NCBI GenBank assembly: GCA_948482415.1 | Contig: CAOMFZ010000014.1 | Span: forward strand, 1 to 19,475 | Direction: 5' to 3' | DNA length: 19,475 nt | Source: an uncultured Mailhella sp. | GTDB lineage: Bacteria > Desulfobacterota > Desulfovibrionia > Desulfovibrionales > Desulfovibrionaceae | In this document: piece after piece, positions 7,232 through 14,369 of the stretch | How the letters are laid out: each line of letters begins with the position of its first letter | How positions within the stretch are numbered: position 1 is the first letter of the stretch | Notes under the pieces: generated by a model | The model's database searches: none | What the model was told of the DNA's origin: nothing | What the model saw: the letters and a program-made list of their open reading frames with translations, nothing else | Position numbers and translations under genes: made by a program

Positions 7232-7831
7232 TTATTTCTTTTTTGCCATGGCTTTCAAGGCAGCACGGAGCGCTTCGCCCACGCCGAGATTAGGTTCTTT
7301 TTGCAGAACTTCGGCAAGCACTTCGCCCGCGCTTTGGTTATCATAGCCAAGATTGAGAAGCCCTGTCAAAGCGTCATTGAAAACGCCGGTACCTGCGGAA
7401 CTTGGCAGATTGAGACTTGCCAAACCGGTATCTGCCTTGAATTTATATTTTAATTCCAGAAAAATCTTTTGTCCTGTTTGTTTGCCGATGCCGGAAACTT
7501 TTGTCAGGGCATTGACGTCGTCCTGTGCCACAATACGGCGCAAATCGTCGGGTTTGTACACAGATAAAATCGCCAGCGCCGTGCGTGCCCCCACTCTGTT
7601 AATGGTTGTCAGCATTTTAAAGGTTTCGCGTTCTTCAAAGGTGGAAAAACCAAAAAGTTCCTGCGCATCTTCGCGCACCACAAAGGCAGTGTATACAGAA
7701 ATATCGCAGCCTGCCGCGGGCAGTGCCATACTTTGGGGAATAAATACTTCATAGCCAACGCCGCTTTTTGTGGCAATGACTATGCTTTGTGTACTTCGCT
7801 GTAAAAGTTTTCCCTCAAGATAGGCTATCAT
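7232..7831 (-). CDS. ruvA: Holliday junction DNA-binding protein RuvA
   Basis: RuvA binds four-way junctions as a tetramer or octamer and loads RuvB. The 199-residue protein has the OB-fold domain (1-63) ending in REDAQELFGF, where E54 and D55 form the acidic pin that separates strands. Two helix-hairpin-helix segments follow (about 75-92, NRVGARTALAILS, and 112-130, SGIGKQTGQKIFLELKYK). A flexible linker and the C-terminal domain III that contacts RuvB complete it (about 150-199). The start has GAGG about six bases upstream. It is transcribed with ruvB. ruvC is often the preceding gene in other bacteria; here the upstream neighbour is an acyltransferase, so ruvC must lie elsewhere if present. 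Confidence 0.97.
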   Translation of the reverse strand: MIAYLEGKLLQRSTQSIVIATKSGVGYEVFIPQSMALPAAGCDISVYTAFVVREDAQELFGFSTFEERETFKMLTTINRVGARTALAILSVYKPDDLRRIVAQDDVNALTKVSGIGKQTGQKIFLELKYKFKADTGLASLNLPSSAGTGVFNDALTGLLNLGYDNQSAGEVLAEVLQKEPNLGVGEALRAALKAMAKKK

Positions 7832-7885
7832 ATTTTCCTCATTTATATGGTTTAATCTGTGATTTTACGCTTATGTTTTTTGATT

Positions 7886-8617
7886 TTACGGTCTGTGGGG
7901 CAGAAGTTCATTTAATTCTTTTTGCAGTCTGTTATGGCAGTCCGTCAGATATTCTTCGGTCAATTCTTCGGTCACAAAAAAGCCGTCGCCGAAAATGACC
8001 TCCACAGAACTAAAAGGCAGGGGCACCTGAAATTTATCCCAGCTGGGGAATTTTAAGGATTTTTTGATATCAAGGCGCACAGGCACAATTTTGGCTCCTG
8101 CTTTGAGGGCAAGAAGAAATGCCCCGTCCTTGACTTCGTGGCGCGGTCCCATGGGTCCGTCAACCGTGATACAGCCGTGTACTGTGCCGTCCTTCATGAG
8201 CTTTGCCGCCTGAAGCAGGGCTTTCAGGCCGTTGCGGCGGCTGGAGCCTGCGGCAGTGCGAAGTCCCAGTTTTTGCATGAGTTTATTTAAAATTGTACCG
8301 TCCTTGCTGTCACTGACAATACACACAATATCCAAATCGTTTTGTAAATAAATAAGCGGAAAAAGCTCGTCATGCCAAAGGCAGATAACAATGGGTGTTC
8401 CTTTGACATCAAAGCCTTGTCTGCGTTTTGCGGCAATTTCGTCCTGTTCCGCGATTTTGACGCGGGTTTCGGCTTTGTATCGCAAAGATTTGCACATGCC
8501 TTTATAAAAAAGCACCAGAAGCCACAGGAAAAAATCAGAGGTACGAAATAAATCGCGGATTTTTCGGCGCACTCTGCCGGCATTTTCTCTGACGAGATAA
8601 CGAAAGGTATTTTTCAT
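7886..8617 (-). CDS. DUF374 family lysophospholipid acyltransferase-like protein
   Basis: The 243-residue protein matches the DUF374 family, distantly related to glycerolipid and lipid A acyltransferases. Signatures are WHDEL (81-85, carrying the presumed catalytic His82 with Asp83; the family usually has WHGRL or similar), SDSKDG (102-107), GSSRRNG (124-130) and the strongly conserved VDGPMGPRHEVKDG (152-165). A basic N-terminus followed by a hydrophobic patch (about 28-40) suggests attachment to the inner face of the cytoplasmic membrane. The exact lipid substrate is not known for this family. It is the first gene of the minus-strand block, 54 bp ahead of ruvA, and probably shares its promoter. 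The ribosome site is weak (GGA). Confidence 0.85.
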   Translation of the reverse strand: MKNTFRYLVRENAGRVRRKIRDLFRTSDFFLWLLVLFYKGMCKSLRYKAETRVKIAEQDEIAAKRRQGFDVKGTPIVICLWHDELFPLIYLQNDLDIVCIVSDSKDGTILNKLMQKLGLRTAAGSSRRNGLKALLQAAKLMKDGTVHGCITVDGPMGPRHEVKDGAFLLALKAGAKIVPVRLDIKKSLKFPSWDKFQVPLPFSSVEVIFGDGFFVTEELTEEYLTDCHNRLQKELNELLPHRP

Positions 8618-8648
8618 TTTAATCCGTTTTTTTCATTGCTAAAAAAGC

Positions 8649-8677
8649 TAGACGATTGAATGTATAAAGTATATTAT
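8649..8677 (+). promoter_or_regulatory. Candidate sigma-70 promoter for the pseudouridine synthase operon
   Basis: TAGACG at 8649-8654 and TATTAT at 8672-8677 are separated by exactly 17 bp. Initiation near 8684 would give a leader of about 24 bases before ATG 8708. Its -10 box overlaps that of the opposing candidate promoter by two bases. Confidence 0.4.
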
Positions 8678-8696
8678 GCCCATAACGAAAACGCAA
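8668..8696 (-). promoter_or_regulatory. Candidate sigma-70 promoter for acyltransferase-ruvAB
   Basis: On the minus strand a -35-like TTGCGT (complement of 8691-8696) is followed after 17 bp by the -10-like TATACT (complement of 8668-8673, 5 of 6 consensus bases). Transcription would begin about 45 bp before the acyltransferase start. The -35 match is poor (3 of 6). Confidence 0.4.
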
Positions 8697-8707
8697 CAAA
8701 AAAAAGA

Positions 8708-9481
8708 ATGAAAATGGAAGAGAAGAATATCCGTCTCAATAAAGCCCTTGCCGATGCTGGGATTTGTTCGCGCAGAAAAGCCGATGAGCTTATTTTTGCC
8801 GGGCTTGTTACGGTTAACGGAGCGAAAGCGGAAAGTCCGGGTGTGCGCATTGACCCGGAAAAAGACCTGGTTGTGTGCAAAGGCAAAAAAGTTGTTTTCA
8901 GCACGCAGAAAAAGGCGTGTGTTCTTATGCTTCATAAGCCTGTCAGTGTTGTCAGCACGGTGAAAGACCCTGACGGACGCAGGACGGTGATTGATTTTCT
9001 GCCGCAAAGCTATAAGACACGGCGTATTTATCCTGTAGGGCGTCTTGATTTTTTTTCTGAAGGACTCATTCTTTTGACTGATGACGGCGACCTTGCCAAC
9101 AGGCTTATGCATCCGCGCTGGCATATGCCAAGAATTTATCATGTCAAAGTCCGCCTGCCGAATAAGGTTTATAATTTGGCGAAGACCCTTGCTGTTATGC
9201 AGGGGGGCATGAAACTTGCCGAGGGTGAAGAACTCGCTCCTGTGAAAGTGGAAGTTATGGGCAGGCAAAAGGGGCTTGAATTGTGGCTTGCCTTTACGCT
9301 GAATCAGGGCATAAATAGGCAGATAAGGCGTATGTGCCGTGATACGGATTTGACGATTTTGACCTTGAAGCGAGTACAGCAGGGACCTTTATTATTGGGT
9401 GATTTGCCGCGCGGTGAGGTGCGGGAGCTCACCGATGAGGAAATTGACCTGCTTCGCAGACAAGTGGGCTTAAAAAAATAA
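8708..9481 (+). CDS. RsuA/RluB/RluE-family pseudouridine synthase
   Basis: The 257-residue protein converts uridine to pseudouridine in rRNA. An N-terminal S4 RNA-binding domain (about 8-55, RLNKALADAGICSRRKADEL) precedes the synthase domain. Its catalytic Asp114 lies in GRLDFFSEGLILLTDDGDL (111-129), the RsuA-branch motif. NRQIRRMC near the C-terminus is also characteristic. The S4 domain and length resemble RluB (23S rRNA) more than RsuA (16S), but the target site cannot be assigned. I chose ATG 8708 because a candidate promoter would start transcription near 8684 and family members begin just before RLNK; ATG 8714 is equally possible, and an ATG at 8660 lies within the promoter. No start has a clear ribosome site. 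It heads the plus-strand operon, 32 bp before pepA. Confidence 0.9.
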   Translation: MKMEEKNIRLNKALADAGICSRRKADELIFAGLVTVNGAKAESPGVRIDPEKDLVVCKGKKVVFSTQKKACVLMLHKPVSVVSTVKDPDGRRTVIDFLPQSYKTRRIYPVGRLDFFSEGLILLTDDGDLANRLMHPRWHMPRIYHVKVRLPNKVYNLAKTLAVMQGGMKLAEGEELAPVKVEVMGRQKGLELWLAFTLNQGINRQIRRMCRDTDLTILTLKRVQQGPLLLGDLPRGEVRELTDEEIDLLRRQVGLKK

Positions 9482-9513
9482 TATATTGAAAAATAATACA
9501 TTAAGGAGAATAT

Positions 9514-11049
9514 ATGGAACAAGTACGCGAAACAGAGCTTGATATAGAGTTTCAAATTCAAGGACAATGGAAAGCTGATTTGGCGATAGCCTTTGCCTTT
9601 GAGGGGGAAGGCGCGGATGACGCCTGCCACTTTACGCAAAATGCGGCACCGTGGCTTTCCATTGCTCCGCAGTGGCGTGATTTCAAAGGAAAAAAAGACG
9701 AACGTATTGTTCTTTACGGTCCGCCTGCCATGGAAATTTCCCGCTGTATGGTGCTGGGACTTGGCAGACATTCAGAATTAACCCTTGAAGATTTGCGCCT
9801 TGCCTTTGGCAAAGCCGTTACTGCCTGTCAGGATTTGGGTTTAGAACATGCGGGCATTGATATTGTATCCATGTCCCGCATCGGCGCACAGCTGGGCATT
9901 ACCCGTGACGCTCTTGCGAGAGAACTTGCACTTGCGGCAAAGCTTGCCCTGTATTCTTTCCCCAATTTCAAGAAAAAATCCGATGAACCAAAGCTGCGTA
10001 AAATCTATTTTCTGCTTGATGACGATTTTTGTGACGATAACTTGAAAAAGGCTGTGCGCTTTGCCGAAGCGGAAGCGTCCGGCATTTATCTTGCCCGTGA
10101 CCTTGCCAATGCGCCTGCCAACAGTGTAACTCCTGCATATTTTGCGGACAAGGCACAGGAAGTTGCCGCGTATCATAATTTTAATATCCGTGTGCTCAAA
10201 AAAGACGAAATCGAGCAGGAAAATATGCATGCGTTCCTTGCTGTGGCACAAGGCTCAGGCAAAGAGCCGCGTTTTGTGGTTATTGAATATTATCCCCATA
10301 CTGTGGACAAAGAGCTTGCGCCGCTTGCGCTTGTGGGCAAGGGCATTACCTTTGATTCAGGAGGCATCAGCCTGAAACCAAGCGCAGGCATGGAAGAAAT
10401 GAAAGGCGATATGAGCGGAGCGGCTGCTGTGCTCGGCGCTTTTGAAACTCTTGGCAGACTTGCCATGATCGGCTCTTATCCCACCCGTCCTGTTATTGGC
10501 ATTATGCCTCTTTGTGAAAATATGCCGAGCGGCACTGCCACAAAGCCCGGTGATATTGTGTTTGCACGCACAGGCAAAAGCGTGGAAATTGTGAACACCG
10601 ACGCAGAGGGCAGACTGATTTTGATTGACGCCTTATCCTATGCACAGGATACATATAAACCTGCCTGTTTGGTGGATATTGCAACACTGACAGGTGCCTG
10701 TGCCGTGGCGCTTGGTGAGGGTGCAGCCGGTATTTTCGGCTCTGATACAAAGCTTGCGCAAAAAGTTACAGACAGAAGCAATGCCCTTTTTGAACGCGCC
10801 TGGCAGCTGCCAATCTGGAAGCATTTAATCAAAGAACTGAAAAGCAATGTGGCTGATCTCAAAAACTCCGGTTCCCGTCTTGGCGGTTCCCTGACAGCCG
10901 CGCTTTTCCTGAAAGAATTTGTGAACGACGAGCAGGCTTGGGTGCATATTGACATGGCTGCCGCCGATAACGGCGAAAACGCCTTAAACCCCAAAGGCGC
11001 AACAGGCTACGGTGTACGCACGCTCGTTGATTTAAGTTTTATGGAATAA
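9514..11049 (+). CDS. pepA: Leucyl aminopeptidase (M17)
   Basis: PepA is a cytoplasmic hexameric aminopeptidase with two metal ions, which trims N-terminal residues in peptide turnover; in Escherichia coli it also binds DNA in plasmid resolution and pyrimidine regulation. The C-terminal catalytic domain has VGKGITFDSGGISLKPS (274-290, with K276, D281 and the catalytic K288), KGDMSGAA (297-304, D299) and the signature NTDAEGRL (361-368, D363, E365, R367). All metal ligands and both catalytic residues are present. The less conserved N-terminal domain spans about 1-170. The length of 511 is normal. AAGGAG sits six bases before the ATG, the strongest ribosome site in the window. The next gene starts two bases after the stop. 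Confidence 0.96.
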   Translation: MEQVRETELDIEFQIQGQWKADLAIAFAFEGEGADDACHFTQNAAPWLSIAPQWRDFKGKKDERIVLYGPPAMEISRCMVLGLGRHSELTLEDLRLAFGKAVTACQDLGLEHAGIDIVSMSRIGAQLGITRDALARELALAAKLALYSFPNFKKKSDEPKLRKIYFLLDDDFCDDNLKKAVRFAEAEASGIYLARDLANAPANSVTPAYFADKAQEVAAYHNFNIRVLKKDEIEQENMHAFLAVAQGSGKEPRFVVIEYYPHTVDKELAPLALVGKGITFDSGGISLKPSAGMEEMKGDMSGAAAVLGAFETLGRLAMIGSYPTRPVIGIMPLCENMPSGTATKPGDIVFARTGKSVEIVNTDAEGRLILIDALSYAQDTYKPACLVDIATLTGACAVALGEGAAGIFGSDTKLAQKVTDRSNALFERAWQLPIWKHLIKELKSNVADLKNSGSRLGGSLTAALFLKEFVNDEQAWVHIDMAAADNGENALNPKGATGYGVRTLVDLSFME

Positions 11050-11051
11050 GC

Positions 11052-11894
11052 ATGGCAAAAAAGCTTCATTATTCGCAGGAACAGTGCATTCGTGCTGCCG
11101 GCAAGCTCATGCAGAACACGGGCATGCTGAAGCCTCATGCGCGTGTGGGGATTGCTGTTTCAGGGGGAGTGGATTCTTTCGTTCTGCTCAAGGTTATGCA
11201 GATACGGCAGCGTATTACGCCTTTTCCCTTTGAAATTATGGCAATACACATCAATGCAGGTTTTGACCCCAACTGTCACGCGCCCCTGGTCACATGGCTG
11301 GAACAGGAAAAAATCCCGTATCATGTGGAAGTGACAAATCATGGACTCCTTGCGCATAGTGAAGAAAACCGAACGAAATCACCTTGTTATTATTGTGCTT
11401 TCCAGCGGCGCAAACGGCTTTTTGAACTGTGCAGGGAACATAATTTATCGCACCTGGCGTTTGGGCATAATGCGGACGATATTGTTTCGACCTTTTTGCT
11501 GAATTTGGTGCAGACAGGACGTATTGACGGCATGAGCATGTACGAGCCTTTTTTCGGCGGTTTGCTGACGGTTATCCGTCCTCTTGCCATGGTGGAAAAA
11601 CAGCATATTATCAAGGCTGCAAAACTTTGGGAACTGCCGATTTTTTCCAATCCCTGCCCCTCTGCCAATACCACCAAACGCACGGATTTGCTGGAAAAGC
11701 TGGACGAGTTCTGCCGGGAGAGCCAAAACGGCAGGCGCAATGTGTATCAGGGGATTATCCGCTGGCAAATGCAGAAACATCTTCTTGCACCTGAAGACCA
11801 GCTTGATTTGACGCCCTTTATTCTTGCCAGACAGGAAGAAAGCAAGCGCAGAAAGCAAAATGGGCAAAACGAACAGGAAGAGCCAAAAACGTGA
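11052..11894 (+). CDS. TtcA-like tRNA 2-thiolation PP-loop protein
   Basis: The 280-residue protein is an N-type PP-loop ATPase of the TtcA group, which in characterised members thiolates cytidine 32 of tRNA using an iron-sulfur cluster. The PP-loop is SGGVDS (37-42), followed by the HIN segment (66-68). The CxxC pair is C112 and C115 in SPCYYCAFQRR, and the third cluster cysteine is C202 in NPCPSA; this 2+1 arrangement is that of TtcA. GHNADD (138-143) is also conserved. The C-terminal tail (about 255-280) is Glu/Lys/Gln-rich. The gene starts two bases after pepA. In some lineages this branch is annotated as TtcA without proof of its tRNA position, so I leave the symbol empty. Confidence 0.85.
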   Translation: MAKKLHYSQEQCIRAAGKLMQNTGMLKPHARVGIAVSGGVDSFVLLKVMQIRQRITPFPFEIMAIHINAGFDPNCHAPLVTWLEQEKIPYHVEVTNHGLLAHSEENRTKSPCYYCAFQRRKRLFELCREHNLSHLAFGHNADDIVSTFLLNLVQTGRIDGMSMYEPFFGGLLTVIRPLAMVEKQHIIKAAKLWELPIFSNPCPSANTTKRTDLLEKLDEFCRESQNGRRNVYQGIIRWQMQKHLLAPEDQLDLTPFILARQEESKRRKQNGQNEQEEPKT

Positions 11895-11968
11895 TAAAAA
11901 TGAAGAGCAATAAAAATAGGGCATAAAACACGGCAGAAAATATGCCGAAAATTTAAGAGAGGGAAAAT

Positions 11969-12430
11969 ATGTCTGTAGTAAAAATTAAATATTTTGGCGA
12001 GAGCAGAGCTCTTTACGGCAAGCGCGGGGCATGTCCCGCCACCGGTCAGGCTTGCGGGCTGGATTTGCGTGCCTGCTTTGCAGAGGATACTGTCTGCATT
12101 GAGCCGGGTGACCGCTATCCTGTTCCTACAGGCATTGCCATTGAAATCTGCGAAAAAAATATTGCCGCTTTTCTCTATTCCCGCAGCGGCTGGGGCGCAA
12201 AAAAGGGGCTGACCATTGCGCAGGGCGTGGGCGTTATCGACCCGGATTTTCGCGGAGAAATTATTGCCTATATGCTGAATACTTCAAACGAAGCCGTTAC
12301 TGTGGAGCGCGGCGACCGCATTGCCCAGCTGGTATTTCACCCCTATGTGCCTGTCAGCACCGAAGAAAGTGCCGAGCTTACCGCAACAGAACGCGGCATC
12401 GGCGGCTACGGGCATACCGGCAACAATTAA
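11969..12430 (+). CDS. dut: dUTP diphosphatase
   Basis: Dut hydrolyses dUTP to dUMP, keeping uracil out of DNA and supplying ThyX. The 153-residue protein has all five trimeric dUTPase motifs: ACGLDLRA (motif I, 28-35), SRSGWGAKKGL (II, 71-81), GVIDPDFRGEIIAY (III, 87-100, with catalytic Asp), RGDRIAQLV (IV, 114-122) and RGIGGYGHTG (V, 142-151). Motif V usually reads GFGSTG; here Tyr replaces the uracil-stacking Phe and His replaces Ser. GAGGGAAAAT precedes the ATG. A 74-bp gap separates it from the TtcA-like gene, with a short 5-bp inverted repeat (CGGCA/TGCCG) but no T-run, so read-through is likely. Confidence 0.95.
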   Translation: MSVVKIKYFGESRALYGKRGACPATGQACGLDLRACFAEDTVCIEPGDRYPVPTGIAIEICEKNIAAFLYSRSGWGAKKGLTIAQGVGVIDPDFRGEIIAYMLNTSNEAVTVERGDRIAQLVFHPYVPVSTEESAELTATERGIGGYGHTGNN

Positions 12431-12474
12431 AACGGCATAAAAATAATTTTGTAAACGGCAAAAGTGAGGGATTT

Positions 12475-13107
12475 ATGTTACCCATGCCCCTGCGGCCCAA
12501 TTTATATTTTCCGTACAATGAGGAATGGAAAGTGCCCGGCATTGGCGAATGCTACCGCATTTGGCAAAAATACCAGATGATGCCCCATATCAAGGCGCAT
12601 TGCCTTATGGTGGCGCGGGTTGCCATGACGCTTGCCAGACGCTTTGCCAGGGCGGGGTATCCGCTCCGTGATGATTTGGTGCTTTCTTCCGCTCTGCTCC
12701 ATGATATTGCTAAAAGCTATACCATTTGTTTTGGCGGTGACCATGCTGTTTTGGGCTCTGCATGGGTTATGCAGGAAACCCAGAACCCTGCCATTGCGCA
12801 GGCTGTGCTTGCGCATGTTATTTGGTTTTTTGACGAGGGCGAGCAAGCCATTGAAAAAAATCCCTGCACCCTGCCCAATTTGATTTCCTATGCAGACAAA
12901 CGGGTGCAGCATGACAGGCTGGTTACACTTTCCGGACGTTTTGAGGATTTGCTCAAGCGCTACGGCACCAGCGAAGAAAAACGCCGCCTTATCAATATTA
13001 ACTATGCACAAAGCCAAAAAATAGAAAATGCCTTTATTCAGTTTGGCGTTGATATCAATATAGAACCGGGACAGCTTGTCCGTATCAAACAGGAAAGGAA
13101 ACGCTGA
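12475..13107 (+). CDS. HD-domain metal-dependent phosphohydrolase
   Basis: The 210-residue protein carries an HD domain: His42 in the first helix, the His76-Asp77 doublet in ALLHDIAKS (73-81), His90 in GGDHAVLG, and Asp141 in YADKRV. This pattern (H...HD...H...D) is that of metal-dependent nucleotide or phosphoester hydrolases. The fold and length resemble small HDIG/YqeK-like hydrolases, but no substrate can be named. GAGG lies six bases before the ATG, and 44 bp separate it from dut. Its stop overlaps the ddl start (TGATG), so the two are almost certainly translated in coupling. A nucleotide substrate (dut neighbour) or a link to cell-wall synthesis (ddl neighbour) are both only suggestions from position. 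Confidence 0.87.
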   Translation: MLPMPLRPNLYFPYNEEWKVPGIGECYRIWQKYQMMPHIKAHCLMVARVAMTLARRFARAGYPLRDDLVLSSALLHDIAKSYTICFGGDHAVLGSAWVMQETQNPAIAQAVLAHVIWFFDEGEQAIEKNPCTLPNLISYADKRVQHDRLVTLSGRFEDLLKRYGTSEEKRRLININYAQSQKIENAFIQFGVDINIEPGQLVRIKQERKR

Positions 13108-14018
13108 TGAACGTATTACTTATTGCAGGGGGCTGGTCTCCCGAACGGGAAATTTCTCTCCGCGGTGCGCGCGGCATTGAAAAAGTGCTGAAAGAACGCG
13201 GACACGATGTGACTTTTTTCAATCTTTCTGACGGCTTTGAAGCTCTTATTCCGCTGGCAAAAAAAGCGGAAGTGGCTTTTATCAATTTGCACGGCTCCCC
13301 CGGTGAAGACGGACTTGTGCAGGCTATCTTGAGCCGTGTCAATTGTCCGTATCAAGGCGCCGATGCAGAGGGGTCTTTCCTTGCTTTGCATAAATATGCG
13401 GCAAAATCTCTCATGCAGGCAGGGGGTCTGCGCACAGTCAACGGCATGTTCCTGCCCGCTATGCCCGAAGATTTGGCAGTGATTGAAGAAAAACTCCGTT
13501 ACCCCATGTTTGTCAAATCCAATAACGGCGGCTCAAGCATACATTTATACCGCGTGAAGAACAGGGAAGAACTCAAAAATGCCCTTGAAAGTATTTTCAG
13601 TGTCGGACTGGAAATTTTGATTGAGGAACTTGTCGAGGGTAAAGACGTGACCTGCGGTGTGCTGGGTGATGAAGCTCTGCCTCCGATTTTAATTGAATCA
13701 AAGGGTGAGTTTTTCGACTATACCAATAAATACGCAGAAGACGGCGCTACAGAAATCTGCCCTGCTCCCATTGGGGAAGAAGCAACCAAAAAAGTGCAGG
13801 AAATGGCGCTGAAAGCCCATAAACTGCTGGGACTTTCCGATTACAGCCGTTCTGATTTTATCCTTACCAAAGATGGTGTGCCTTATATTTTGGAAGTCAA
13901 TACCCTGCCCGGCATGACTGCCACCAGCCTTGTGCCTAAGGAAGCCAAAGAAATAGGACTCCAATTCGGTGAACTGATTGAAAAACTGCTGGAAATGGCA
14001 ATAAACAAAAAAAGATAA
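13107..14018 (+). CDS. ddl: D-alanine--D-alanine ligase
   Basis: Ddl joins two D-alanines with ATP for the peptidoglycan pentapeptide. The 303-residue ATP-grasp enzyme shows GGWSPEREISL (8-18), LHGSPGEDG (61-69), KSNNGGSSI (138-146 approximately), the omega-loop NKY (in FFDYTNKYAED) and EVNTLPGMTATSLVP near the C-terminus. Two family positions differ: the lysine loop is usually KP..EGSS and here is KSNNGGSS, and the omega-loop is usually (E)AKY. The tyrosine of the KY pair, associated with D-Ala rather than D-lactate use, is kept, so I read it as an ordinary ligase. The upstream AGGAAAGGAA region overlaps the end of the HD gene, and the frames share one base. It closes the operon and is followed by a GC-rich hairpin. 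Confidence 0.95.
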   Translation: MNVLLIAGGWSPEREISLRGARGIEKVLKERGHDVTFFNLSDGFEALIPLAKKAEVAFINLHGSPGEDGLVQAILSRVNCPYQGADAEGSFLALHKYAAKSLMQAGGLRTVNGMFLPAMPEDLAVIEEKLRYPMFVKSNNGGSSIHLYRVKNREELKNALESIFSVGLEILIEELVEGKDVTCGVLGDEALPPILIESKGEFFDYTNKYAEDGATEICPAPIGEEATKKVQEMALKAHKLLGLSDYSRSDFILTKDGVPYILEVNTLPGMTATSLVPKEAKEIGLQFGELIEKLLEMAINKKR

Positions 14019-14053
14019 AGCCAAAGCTTTATTTTGAAAGAGGGGCACGCTTC

Positions 14054-14074
14054 GGGGGCGAGCCCCCATTTTGC
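14054..14074 (+). terminator. GC-rich hairpin after ddl
   Basis: GGGGGC at 14054-14059 pairs with GCCCCC at 14062-14067 (five pairs if the loop is CGAG). ATTTTGC follows. It lies 36 bp beyond the ddl stop and is the best candidate terminator of the plus-strand operon, though the stem is short and the T-tract is only four bases. Confidence 0.5.
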
Positions 14075-14188
14075 ACTTTTCCGGCAAGTCTGCATTGCTC
14101 CCTTGCCTTCAAAAGGGCAAAATTCGGTGGCGCGAAAGTTGGTTATTGTATTATTGTTGAGGGGGAATTGTAAGTTTATTATACTCAG

Positions 14189-14220
14189 AATTTTAGAGCA
14201 TTTCCGGAAATATTTGCGAC
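14189..14220. repeat. Dispersed repeat, copy 1
   Basis: These 32 bp match 19402-19433 at 26 positions without gaps. The first 17 bases (aattttagagcatttcc) are identical, as are the last seven (ttgcgac). Similarity continues with a gap into a CAGGGAAA-like segment in both places. Confidence 0.65.
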
Positions 14221-14223
14221 CTT

Positions 14224-14259
14224 ACAGGGAAAGAACTTTTGTAAAAGTTCTCTCCCTGT
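14224..14259. repeat. 17-position hairpin with a single mismatch
   Basis: ACAGGGA (14224-14230) and AGAACTTTT (14232-14240) pair with AAAAGTTCT (14243-14251) and TCCCTGT (14253-14259) around a GT turn, with one A/C mismatch between the blocks. No T-run follows on the plus strand. It lies directly beside the dispersed repeat and may be its structured half. Confidence 0.65.
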
Positions 14260-14369
14260 ACCCTCTCTCAAAACTTTTTAATATAAAAGCGTATAAAAAT
14301 TAAATTCTCAAGATTTAACGGAAACGCACTGGACTTTTTAATTTTATCTTCATTCTGTAGGCATAAGAT

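Larger units (their letters stand above)
14019..14369. other. Gene-free intergenic stretch between ddl and the MFS gene
   Basis: No convincing gene is present. In order it holds the GC hairpin at 14054-14067; a weak TTGCC/GGCAA inverted repeat near 14103-14120; one copy of a repeat also found at the right end of the window (14189-14220); a long hairpin (14224-14259); and an A+T-rich segment (14265-14345) where the MFS promoter probably lies, though I cannot fix its boxes. Confidence 0.6.

Noticed and set aside
8660..8707. Earlier ATG start for the pseudouridine synthase
   Set aside because: It lies between candidate -35 and -10 boxes, has no ribosome site and adds residues not seen in the family.
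8648..9268. Open frame of 206 codons on the minus strand opposite the pseudouridine synthase gene
   Set aside because: It is antisense to a gene with clear S4 and synthase motifs, resembles no family, and is rich in His/Phe/Arg/Asn as expected for a shadow frame.
13107..14018. D-Ala-D-Lac (vancomycin-resistance type) ligase
   Set aside because: The KY tyrosine of the omega-loop is kept and no vanH/vanX-like genes are adjacent.
14128..14143. Sigma-54-like -24/-12 site (TGGCGC-N5-TTGGT)
   Set aside because: The -12 box lacks the essential GC doublet, and the site is more than 220 bp from the next gene.
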